Positions 49,350 through 57,197 of a stretch of DNA of 64,000 nt are shown here, in pieces. The position numbers were made by a program, and so were the translations under genes. Origin of the DNA: Planctomycetota bacterium. Lineage in GTDB: Bacteria > Planctomycetota > JAPUJT01. Each line of letters begins with the position of its first letter. Within the stretch, counting starts at the first letter, position 1. Location: the NCBI GenBank assembly GCA_027296055.1, contig JAPUJT010000033.1:48121-112120 (forward strand), written 5' to 3'. The notes beneath the pieces are model-generated. The model did not search any database. It was not told where the DNA came from and worked only from the letters and a program-made list of their open reading frames with translations.

Positions 49350-50281
49350 AGGATCGATCCAGCCGGTGCTGGTGCGAGAAGGGCGGATCGCCAGATGTGG
49401 ATGCGGTCCCCGATACGTCGCTCGAGATGAACGCTCCGGGGGCGGGGGGCCGGGGGCGCCTCGTGGTTCAGGAATTCGGCGACGAAGCCCGCGCTGTAGG
49501 AGAGGTCGGCAGATAGGCGCACCCATTCCCCCTGGAGGAGCGCCCGTGCAGTCCGCCATACCCTTCGTGCGACCCGATACCCCAGGGGTCTATGCTCCTT
49601 GAACCGGCCCCCCTGGGACCCATCGCCCAGCTCGAACACCCTGTCGGGGAAGTGACGCGCAGCGAAGGCGGAGCCGCGGCCGTTCCGAAAGTACATCCGG
49701 AGAAGCCCCGCCGCTGTGGCCGGCGGGCGATGGTAGAACCACGTATTGGGGACGATGACCACGCGCAGTCCCAGGGCGCGCACACGCGTGCGGATGATCG
49801 GATCCAGACCCCTCACGAGATCTTCGTCCTCCCCACCGATCTTGAAGAACAGGTCACGCCTCATCGCCAGGCATCCGTGCTGAACCATGTCGCTGTCAGT
49901 TACCTCGCGGACCACCGGAAAGTACCGACGCGGGATCTGTCTCAGGGCGGCCCTCTGGAACGGCGTGGCGTCCGCGGGGATGGGACACGACGCCCCCGTC
50001 ATTCCGACCGACGGGTCGCTGTCGAGGAGGCCCACCAAGGACTCCAGGACGAGGCTATCCCCCAGCTCCACGTCGTCGTCCATCGTGCTCAGCAAATGGC
50101 CGGAAGCCCGTCGGGCCCCTTCGTTGATGGCCCGTCCCTGCCGGTTGTCCCCGACGACCACGTGCACCTCGAAGTCCTGAAACGTCTGAGCGGGGAGTTG
50201 CTCGTGCAGGAGGCGATGGAGAGCGGGCTCGATGGGTCCACGACGACTGGGAATTACGATGGAGAGATGGTGACGCGGCAT
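49346..50281 (-). CDS. Family 2 glycosyltransferase
   Basis: 311 aa. 'LSIVIPSRRGPIEPALHRLLHEQL' and the DXD-type 'LSTMDDDVELGD' are the nucleotide and metal sites; 'MTGASCPIPADATPF', 'DMVQHGCLAMRRDLFFKIGGEDEDLVRGLDPIIRTRVRALGLRVVIVPNTWFYH' is the catalytic C-terminal part with a possible GEDEDL base region. A C-terminal membrane-associated helix may be present but is not strong. Divergent from the O-antigen-ligase-like gene across a 243-bp gap with palindromes. Confidence 0.87.
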   Translation of the reverse strand: MPRHHLSIVIPSRRGPIEPALHRLLHEQLPAQTFQDFEVHVVVGDNRQGRAINEGARRASGHLLSTMDDDVELGDSLVLESLVGLLDSDPSVGMTGASCPIPADATPFQRAALRQIPRRYFPVVREVTDSDMVQHGCLAMRRDLFFKIGGEDEDLVRGLDPIIRTRVRALGLRVVIVPNTWFYHRPPATAAGLLRMYFRNGRGSAFAARHFPDRVFELGDGSQGGRFKEHRPLGYRVARRVWRTARALLQGEWVRLSADLSYSAGFVAEFLNHEAPPAPRPRSVHLERRIGDRIHIWRSALLAPAPAGSIL

Positions 50282-50361
50282 AGAAGGGCCACATTATACA
50301 ACGCGGGTCCACCCCGTGGCGCAAGATCGCCTTGAAAAGCGTCGATAATAAGTCCATCCCA

Positions 50362-50386
50362 GGAATTCCGGGAAGCCCGGAATTCC
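50362..50386. repeat. Perfect 11-bp hairpin GGAATTCCGGG-AAG-CCCGGAATTCC
   Basis: Arms 50362-50372 and 50376-50386 with a 3-nt loop, in the divergent gap between GT2 and the ligase-like gene. Downstream (50395-50450) GGG-TATCC-like short motifs repeat several times. Could be an operator or an mRNA leader hairpin; not a known site. Confidence 0.6.
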
Positions 50387-50524
50387 CGAGGTAATGGGCT
50401 ATCCTGGGAATCGGGTATTCTGGATATCCCGGGAAATGGGGTATCCTCTTATTTGGGGGATCTGGGGGGACTCCGGGCCCGATCGGGACATTTCGATAGA
50501 TCTCGGGGGGATTTGGCGGACAGG

Positions 50525-51919
50525 ATGGGATTCGCGAGCGTGAGGTCTCATTCGGGCTGGGAACCCTACCGCGTCATCGGTCCCCTCCTGTTTCTGGGGG
50601 CCGGATTGATTCCCCTGGCCCTTCTGGGCGACGGGGGGACGCAGGGCGTGATCGCCGTTGCAGTCGCCGCCGTCTTCTACGTTCTGATCTTCATCCACAT
50701 CCACCTGGGGCTCGGGCTCCTCGTCGTCTGCTTCGGCCTCTCGCCGGAGTTCGAGATCGCCGGGATCTCGAACTTTCGCCTGGAGGACCTCTTTATCCCC
50801 GTCGTGATCCTCGCCTGGGCCACGCGCCTCAGCATGCGCCGCGAGAGTCTCGAGCCGACGGACTTGAAGGTTCCGATCCTATGCCTGATCGCTCTTTCGG
50901 CGATCAGCACCCTGCTGAACTACGCCTGGTGGGATCTGCCCTTGCTCATGAGCGTCCTGTACCTCGGCAAGACGGTGGAGTACTACCTGATTTTCCTTGT
51001 TGTGATGAACGTGGTGAAGACGCGGGAGCAGGTCGTGGCCTACGCGACCCTGCTCATCGCCGTCAGCCTGGCTGGAGGCCTGTTCGGCCTCCACCAGTAT
51101 CTCACCGAGGGCCTCGGCATCGCCGGCGCGAGGGTGAGCGGCCCTGGCGGGGAGACGGCAAACATCTTCGGAGGCTACCTGGCCTTCCATATGCTACTGG
51201 CTGCGGGAATGGCGATCTCGATCCCGGGCATCTTTGCCCGGATCGTCCTGGGAGCCTACCTGTTCGTGAACATGTTCCCGTTGCTCTACACCTTCTCCCG
51301 GACGACGTTCGCCTCCTTCGTCGGGGGGTTGCTCGCGCTCGGCATGCTACGCAGGGGGCGAGCCCTGGTGGGTGTGATCCTGCTCCTGGTTTGTCTTCCC
51401 CTCGTCTTCCCGGACCAGGTCTCCCAGAGGTTCGGAACCATCCTCAGTATCTTCTCGGACTCCCCCCCGCCATCCTGGACTGCTCGCCTGGGAGCCTGGC
51501 AGAAGTTTGGTGGGACGGTTCGCGGGAGTCCCCTGATAGGCCGCGGAATCGCCAGCGTTCCCGCGGGCCACATCGACAACGAGTACGTGAAACAGGCGAA
51601 CGAACTGGGCTTGATCGGTCTGATCGTACTCTTCTGGCTACTCTTCCGGATCTTCCGGACAGCGCTCTTCACGATCGATCGCGTTGATGATCGCAGGCTG
51701 CTCGGATTCTGCACGGGGTTCGCCGCCGGATTTGCCGCGATCCTCATCCACAACCTCGGGGCGACATCCCTCACGTCGATCCGTATCGCGGAACCGTTCT
51801 TCTTCGCCACGGGATTGCTCTACGCCGTCCGAAACCACATGCTTCCCGAGGGAGGCGCGGAGTCAGAGATGGAACCCCCGGAGGTGGAGGCCGGCGATCC
51901 GGCCCTGGACATGACATGA
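50525..51919 (+). CDS. O-antigen ligase/polymerase-like membrane protein
   Basis: 464 aa from ATG 50525 (MGFASVRS); the frame continues upstream to a TTG at 50453 but has no features there. About eleven to twelve hydrophobic helices. The family signature of Wzy/WaaL-like proteins appears as 'YEYYLIF'-type loop (GKTVEYYLIFLVVMNVVKTREQ), 'GGYLAFHMLLAAGMAI', 'TFSRTTFASFVGGLLAL' and the large periplasmic loop with 'GSPLIGRGIASVPAGHIDNEYVKQANELGLIGL' (the H-x-N-x-Y motif near the active site). Overlaps the WecA-like gene by 4 bases. Confidence 0.85.
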   Translation: MGFASVRSHSGWEPYRVIGPLLFLGAGLIPLALLGDGGTQGVIAVAVAAVFYVLIFIHIHLGLGLLVVCFGLSPEFEIAGISNFRLEDLFIPVVILAWATRLSMRRESLEPTDLKVPILCLIALSAISTLLNYAWWDLPLLMSVLYLGKTVEYYLIFLVVMNVVKTREQVVAYATLLIAVSLAGGLFGLHQYLTEGLGIAGARVSGPGGETANIFGGYLAFHMLLAAGMAISIPGIFARIVLGAYLFVNMFPLLYTFSRTTFASFVGGLLALGMLRRGRALVGVILLLVCLPLVFPDQVSQRFGTILSIFSDSPPPSWTARLGAWQKFGGTVRGSPLIGRGIASVPAGHIDNEYVKQANELGLIGLIVLFWLLFRIFRTALFTIDRVDDRRLLGFCTGFAAGFAAILIHNLGATSLTSIRIAEPFFFATGLLYAVRNHMLPEGGAESEMEPPEVEAGDPALDMT

Positions 51920-53070
51920 TTCACATACTCAATTACCCGCATCTCTGGAATCTGCTCCTGGCCTGGTTCCTCGTCTATCTGACCATGCCCGCGGTGATCG
52001 CCATCGCCAGAAAGGTCAGGGCGATGGATCGTCCCGGCGGGCACAAGGCGCACGGCCGGGAGGTCGCGTTCCTCGGCGGAGTGGGGATCTTCATCGCCTT
52101 TTCGATCGCCGTCCTCTCCACGATCCGGCTCTTCCCCAACGATTCGCTTCTCGACTTCATCGCCCGCGGGGAGAGCCGAAGCCTTTTCGGCGTCGTGCTG
52201 GGATCGCTGATCGTCCTGATCCTCGGGCTGATCGACGACTTCCACCCGATCCGCGCGATCGTGAAGCTAGGCGTGATCGTTGCCGTGACGGTCCTGATCT
52301 ATTTCTTCGGTGTCCAGATGACGATGGTCCACACCGCTTCTCCGCTGGCCAACATCCTCTTGAATGTACCGCTGACCGTGTTGTGGATCGTCGGGGTCAC
52401 GAGCGCGATGAACAGCCTGGACAACATGGATGGAGTCGCTTCGGGGACCGCTGCGGTTGCATCGATCGTGATATTCTATATCGCCTGGGGCACTTCGCCA
52501 CAGGACGCACAGCCCTGGCTCTCGTATCTGGCGGTCGCCCTCTTCGGGGCCTGTCTCGGATTCCTGCGGTTCAACTTCCTTCCCGCCCGCGTGTTTCTCG
52601 GCGACAACGGGAGCTTTCTCCTCGGATTCCTCCTGGCCAGCATGCTGGTGCTGGGCCGCTGGTCGCCCGATCCCGTCAAGTCGGCCGTGATCCCCTGTGT
52701 GATCCTGACCGTCCCCCTATTCGACATCACTCTCTCCACGATACTCCGCATCAAACACGGCATCGTCCGGACGATTCCACAGGCGATCGCCTATTCGGGG
52801 CGCGACCACATCTCGCACCGGTTCCAGGCGCTTGGGCTCTCCCCCACGGTGACCGTGCTCACGATCTATCTGTTGGCCTGCCTCTCGGGATTCATCGCGG
52901 TATGGATCTTCAAGACGGAGGGCGGCCCTGGAGCGTATATTCCCATCCTCGCCTTCTACACCGCGTTTCTCATAGTTCTGGGGGTCTGGCTCGACCGCGC
53001 GCCCGTCTACCGGCAGGAAGTTGACGTCCCCTCCCCCACCGAGAAGCCCCAAGAAGTCGAAGTACCCTGA
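51916..53070 (+). CDS. WecA/MraY-like polyprenyl-phosphate sugar-1-phosphate transferase
   Basis: 384 aa with about eleven membrane helices. Initiates glycan assembly by moving a sugar-1-phosphate to undecaprenyl phosphate. Visible catalytic motifs: 'LGLIDDFHPIRA' (the DD pair), 'TSAMNSLDNMDGVASG' (NxxNxxDG), 'ARVFLGDNGSFLLGF' and 'YSGRDHISHRFQALG' (the HIHH-like loop). The last motif resembles WecA/TagO rather than MraY. With the ligase-like gene it forms a pair for an O-antigen or capsule-type polymer. Confidence 0.9.
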   Translation: MIHILNYPHLWNLLLAWFLVYLTMPAVIAIARKVRAMDRPGGHKAHGREVAFLGGVGIFIAFSIAVLSTIRLFPNDSLLDFIARGESRSLFGVVLGSLIVLILGLIDDFHPIRAIVKLGVIVAVTVLIYFFGVQMTMVHTASPLANILLNVPLTVLWIVGVTSAMNSLDNMDGVASGTAAVASIVIFYIAWGTSPQDAQPWLSYLAVALFGACLGFLRFNFLPARVFLGDNGSFLLGFLLASMLVLGRWSPDPVKSAVIPCVILTVPLFDITLSTILRIKHGIVRTIPQAIAYSGRDHISHRFQALGLSPTVTVLTIYLLACLSGFIAVWIFKTEGGPGAYIPILAFYTAFLIVLGVWLDRAPVYRQEVDVPSPTEKPQEVEVP

Positions 53071-53080
53071 TCTCGATAGA

Positions 53081-53137
53081 TTCGTGACGCGCGCCAACCC
53101 CCCCCCACCGAACCCCGAGTTTAGTGCGCGTCATGAA
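53081..53137. repeat. Palindromic intergenic element, copy 2
   Basis: Left arm TTCGTGACGCGCGC (53081-53094) and right arm GTGCGCGTCATGAA (53124-53137) are the same sequence as the element at 1801-1853. The two changes in the left arm make G-T pairs, so an RNA stem of 14 bp is still possible. Loop of 29 nt is different and C-rich. Lies between convergent WecA-like and amidohydrolase genes. Confidence 0.8.
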
Positions 53138-53196
53138 ATTATTTGGATGATATCGGAATGGGGGGCCAGGGGCGCGGGCGGTCGATCGCGTCAGGA

Positions 53197-55860
53197 CTAG
53201 CGGACCGGGACTGCGCCTTCTTTTTCGGTCTCGGCGGCCTCTTCGGAGGGGCGCCGTCCGAAGGGGGCGAAGACGGGACTCTTGTTCTTCTCGTAATAGA
53301 CCTTCCCGTTCACCATCGCCAGGGTCACGAAGGAGCGGTAGTCCAGGGGATGGCCGTCGAGGAGGATGATGTCCGCGTCCTTGCCCGGCTCGATGCTCCC
53401 GACCCGGTCGGCCACTCCCAGGGCTCTAGCGGCCGTGATCGTGATCGACTCCAGGGCGGTCTGCTCGTCGAGGCCGCGCCCCACGGCGAATGCGGCGTCG
53501 ATGGGCAGGGTGACCATGTCTTGACCTGCGATTCCGCCGGTGGATAGAGACGCGTTCGGGGAGAGGATGGCGAATGGGACACCCGCCTTGCGGAGGAGCG
53601 CGGGCATCCGGAGATTCGACCCGCTGGGCCTGTCGACCGTCTTGTCGGCATGGGCCTTTCGGCGCGGCGTGATGACGAGACAGACATCCCGCTTGGAGAT
53701 CTCCTCCGCCACGATCCAGGATTCATGCGCCCCTTCCAGGACAAGGCGGATCCCGAACTCATCCGCTAGCTCGAGGGCGGCGAGAATGTCGTCCGCCGAG
53801 CTGGCCGCGATGCGGGCCGGGACCTCGCCCCGGATCAGGGGCAGGAGGGCCGCCGCTCTTCCGCCCTGCCGCGGAGGCTTCCCGGCCTTCCCCTTCGCCT
53901 TTTCCTCCTTCAGCTTCCTCGCGTAGTCCACAGCCTTTCTCAGAAGTTCCTTCAGGGCGAACTTGGCGGAGGCACTCGCCCCCGAGTAGCGGATCTGAAC
54001 GCAGGCGGGCTCGCGCACCAGCATCCCCCCCAGGTCTTCCTCCGTCATCTTGATGACCGCCGACGTGCCCTGGATGAGACCGGAGCCCCCCGATCGGCTC
54101 GTGATAAAGGCCGTCGTGATCCCGGACGCGAGGGCCAGGTGGACGGAGAAGGCGTACGGGTCGAGGGCATCGGCTAGCTTGCCGCCTCCCGGTCCGCGCC
54201 GTCGGATGCCCAGGCCGCGACATCGCGCCGCCACGAATCCGGGGCAGGCGACGAGGCCCTTGGCATCGATCACCTTCGCCCCCTCGGGGACCGGCAAGTC
54301 CGAGCCGACCGATTGGATCTTCCCGTCCTCGATGATGATCGTGCCACGGCGGATCTTGCCGTTCGTGATCGTGAGGATGTCCGCACCGACGATGGCGACG
54401 GGAGGGTCCTTCTTCTTCTTCTCCTCCTCTTTCGCCAGATCCTTCTTTCCCTTGTCTTTCCCTGCCGGTTTTGACTCGGACTCGCCCTTCTTGCCGTCGG
54501 GCTTCGGTTTGGCCGGAGGGGTCTTCTTGGCCAGACGGGGTGTCTTATCTTCGAGGAGGGCGGTCGTGTCCGGCCGCTCGCCGAACCGATGGACCACCTT
54601 TCCCTGGAGGATGACCTGGTCGATCCGTGTCGCCCCATGGAACGGATCGCCACTCAGGATCACGAGGTTCGCATCCTTGCCCTGCTCGATGCTGCCGACC
54701 CTCCTGTCCAGACCCAGGATCTTGGCGGGAGTGAGCGTTACCGCCTCCAGAGCATCCTGGCGGCGCATCCCGTGCTTGACCATCTGGGCGGCATAGAGGA
54801 GGAAGTTCTGTATTCCCTCCTCGCTGTCAGACCCCGGGATGAGGGCCACGTCGATACCGGCGGCCGACAGGATCGCCGGCGGACAGACGCGGTTTCGAGT
54901 GTTCCGCTCGTAGCTGATAAGGGCAGGCAGGATCACGGCGACGTTCTTGTCCTCGAGCAGCTCGACGGCCTGCCACATCCCCGGCGTGGCGTAGAGGGTA
55001 GGGCGCGTTTTGTAAGGATCCTTCCGGTACTCCTCGAGGATGGGGAAGAGATGGGCGGCCGCGGCCGTGTCCTGACATCGGATGATCAACGGCAGATTGC
55101 CTTCCAGCACGTCAACGAGGGGCTGGACCTTAGGGTCGGGCTTCGGGGGCTCGTCCTCTTTCTTCTTGGCCACTCTCCGTTTCTTCTTGGGAGCCGCCGT
55201 CTTCTCCTTCTTCTTCGCCTCTTGCTTCTTTTTCTCTTCCGCTTCCTTCTTCTTCTTGCGAGCCTCGATCGCCTTCTTGCCTCGGGCTAGCTCGCCCCGG
55301 AGAGTCGATTTACTCGAGGTGGTAGCGTCTATGCTCATGAAGAGCGCGGAGGATTCCCGCAGAGTCACATCTTGTCGCGGGCCTCTGCGGGCGCTGATGG
55401 TCACGGACTGACCCATGACGCCTCCGCCGGACGGCATGAGGTTCAAAGTGGTCACTCCCCCCGCGAGAAGACGTTCGTACGTGTTCCGGTAGGCATCCAG
55501 CTCATCCAGCACGCGGTGATGTGGACTCTTCCGGGTGCCTCTGGATGATCGGGAGAGGCCGATGCGTGAGGCGACGAGAACGAGGCCGGGGATCACCGTT
55601 CCCTCCCCCACGTCGATCAGCTCGGCCCCCTCGGGAATGGGAAGGGCCCTGCCCACCTCGGCGATCTTGCCATTCCGGATGATGATCACTCCATCCCGGA
55701 TCGACCCCTGCGAGATCGTCTCGACGCGGGCCGCCGCGATCGCGATCACCTTGTCCTTCTCCTCCGCAACCCCCTGGATCGGCAGCGAGATGAGCCCGAT
55801 CAGGGCGGCGCCCAGGAGGGCGATGCACAGCTGCAGAGAGATGTTTCTCCGGGTTCTCAC
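53197..55860 (-). CDS. Secreted double amidohydrolase-like protein, catalytic residues lost
   Basis: 887 aa. Signal peptide (ISLQLCIALLGAALIGLISLPIQG). Two COG1228-type amidohydrolase-like domains (about 35-420 and 515-870), each with the N-terminal beta-sandwich ('GVIIIRNGKIAEVG', 'GTIIIEDGKIQSVG') and the end signature 'VGSIEQGKDANLVILSGDPF' and 'VGSIEPGKDADIILLDGHPL'. But the HxH motif is missing (VIPGLVLVASRIG; ACPGFVAARCRG), and the later metal histidines and Asp are replaced (IAASSADDI, LEGAHE, ILSPNAS). Lys-rich linkers lie inside and between (about 195-245, 455-515). Last gene of the array. Confidence 0.85.
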   Translation of the reverse strand: MRTRRNISLQLCIALLGAALIGLISLPIQGVAEEKDKVIAIAAARVETISQGSIRDGVIIIRNGKIAEVGRALPIPEGAELIDVGEGTVIPGLVLVASRIGLSRSSRGTRKSPHHRVLDELDAYRNTYERLLAGGVTTLNLMPSGGGVMGQSVTISARRGPRQDVTLRESSALFMSIDATTSSKSTLRGELARGKKAIEARKKKKEAEEKKKQEAKKKEKTAAPKKKRRVAKKKEDEPPKPDPKVQPLVDVLEGNLPLIIRCQDTAAAAHLFPILEEYRKDPYKTRPTLYATPGMWQAVELLEDKNVAVILPALISYERNTRNRVCPPAILSAAGIDVALIPGSDSEEGIQNFLLYAAQMVKHGMRRQDALEAVTLTPAKILGLDRRVGSIEQGKDANLVILSGDPFHGATRIDQVILQGKVVHRFGERPDTTALLEDKTPRLAKKTPPAKPKPDGKKGESESKPAGKDKGKKDLAKEEEKKKKDPPVAIVGADILTITNGKIRRGTIIIEDGKIQSVGSDLPVPEGAKVIDAKGLVACPGFVAARCRGLGIRRRGPGGGKLADALDPYAFSVHLALASGITTAFITSRSGGSGLIQGTSAVIKMTEEDLGGMLVREPACVQIRYSGASASAKFALKELLRKAVDYARKLKEEKAKGKAGKPPRQGGRAAALLPLIRGEVPARIAASSADDILAALELADEFGIRLVLEGAHESWIVAEEISKRDVCLVITPRRKAHADKTVDRPSGSNLRMPALLRKAGVPFAILSPNASLSTGGIAGQDMVTLPIDAAFAVGRGLDEQTALESITITAARALGVADRVGSIEPGKDADIILLDGHPLDYRSFVTLAMVNGKVYYEKNKSPVFAPFGRRPSEEAAETEKEGAVPVR

Positions 55861-57197
55861 CGTGTCGGTATCGTTTCAATCAGGGACGCGCCTTCCGAAG
55901 GCTCCCAGTCGGCGCGACGATAGACGAGACGTCCTTTGATGAACACGGCGTCGACAGACGATCTCGGATCGAGAGGGTGGCCCCCTCGAATCACGATGTC
56001 CGCCTCCTTACCCACCTCGATACTTCCGACCCGGTCGGCGATTCCGACTGCCTCGGCCCCCCGGATGGTGACGGCGGCGATCGCCGCCCGCTCGTCCAGC
56101 CCGTATCGGACCGCCATCGCCGCCTGGACGAACAGATCTTCCTGGGGGACGACGGGGGCGTCGGTATTGATGGAAAGGTTCTCCACGCCCGCCTTGTAGT
56201 ATTCCGCCCCGAGACCGATGAACGTGCCCTTGGCAGCAAAGCGGAAATCGATCTGCCGCGGCCCGAGGTTGATGTTCATTCCCCGCTTCGCCGCCTCGTG
56301 GGCCACACGGTAGCCGTTGAAGGTGGCGTGCGAGATGATGGTCCAGAGCTTGTACCGGTCATTGAACATACGTATCGTCGACATGACGTCCCGTGCGCCG
56401 GCGGTGTGAATGATGACCGGGTACTCCTTCCTGAAGAGGCCCTTGAGTTGCTCGAGTTCCGGACGGAACTCGGGGGCGTCCTCGACGTTCCCCGCCTCGT
56501 AGGCATCCCAGGCGTCGGTATAATCCTTCCCCTCATCGAGCAGGTGGGTCAGCCCCCAGGACATCCCCATCCGGGTGAGGCCCAGGTCGCCCCCTAGTCG
56601 CTCGGGGTTGTACCCCTGGGCGACCTTCATCGCCCCCGGCGAACGGACGACGAGATCTTCCAACGTGTCCCCCGCCGTCTTGATCAGAGCGCCAAACCCG
56701 GAGATGTTCGTCCCGCTCCCGGGGATCACGAGGATCGTCGTGACGCCTCCCGTCAGAGCGTCCTTCAGTTCCGGACTCCTGGGATCCAGAGCCTCCAGGA
56801 TGCGAAGGTCGGGGTTGGTCGGGAGCGCCATGTCGTTGATGTCCCGTCCGGCCGTCCCGATGTGTGAGTGCAGATCGATCATGCCGGGGAGGACCCACTG
56901 ATCCGTGGCATCGATGAAGACCGTGTCTCCCGGGGCGGCCACGTGGGTGCCCACCGCGGCGATCATGCCGTCCCGGATGAGGATGAGACCGTTGTCGATC
57001 ACTCCTTTCGTCACCGTCAGGATCTTCAGGGCTCGGATCCCTAGAGGGGGACCTCCCTGTTCCCCGGCGAGAGGTGTTCGCTTCGTTTCCTCATCGGCAA
57101 ACGCATTCACTCCCGGAGTCGCGCTTCCGAGGGCGATCAGGGAGATCAGGCCCAGGGCCAGCGCGCTGCGGCCGAACCGCCAGTGCTCAGTCTTCAT
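55857..57197 (-). CDS. Secreted amidohydrolase, full metal-binding set (imidazolonepropionase-like)
   Basis: 446 aa from ATG 57197; longer frame begins at 57233. Signal peptide (RSALALGLISLIALGSATPGVNA). The only member of this array with all metal ligands: HSH in 'VLPGMIDLHSHIG' (110-112), a Lys in 'AMKVAQGYNPER' (191), His in 'VIIHTAGARD' (264), His in 'WTIISHATFNG' (290), and Asp in 'LSINTDAPVV' (346). COG1228 family, distantly like imidazolonepropionase and prolidase-type enzymes. Substrate unknown. Overlaps its upstream neighbour by 11 bases and its downstream one by 4. Confidence 0.9.
   Translation of the reverse strand: MKTEHWRFGRSALALGLISLIALGSATPGVNAFADEETKRTPLAGEQGGPPLGIRALKILTVTKGVIDNGLILIRDGMIAAVGTHVAAPGDTVFIDATDQWVLPGMIDLHSHIGTAGRDINDMALPTNPDLRILEALDPRSPELKDALTGGVTTILVIPGSGTNISGFGALIKTAGDTLEDLVVRSPGAMKVAQGYNPERLGGDLGLTRMGMSWGLTHLLDEGKDYTDAWDAYEAGNVEDAPEFRPELEQLKGLFRKEYPVIIHTAGARDVMSTIRMFNDRYKLWTIISHATFNGYRVAHEAAKRGMNINLGPRQIDFRFAAKGTFIGLGAEYYKAGVENLSINTDAPVVPQEDLFVQAAMAVRYGLDERAAIAAVTIRGAEAVGIADRVGSIEVGKEADIVIRGGHPLDPRSSVDAVFIKGRLVYRRADWEPSEGASLIETIPTR

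Noticed and set aside
54420..55300. AAG/CTT-rich periodic DNA that could suggest a repeat array or CRISPR
   Set aside because: It encodes Lys/Glu-rich linkers in frame; no regular spacers.
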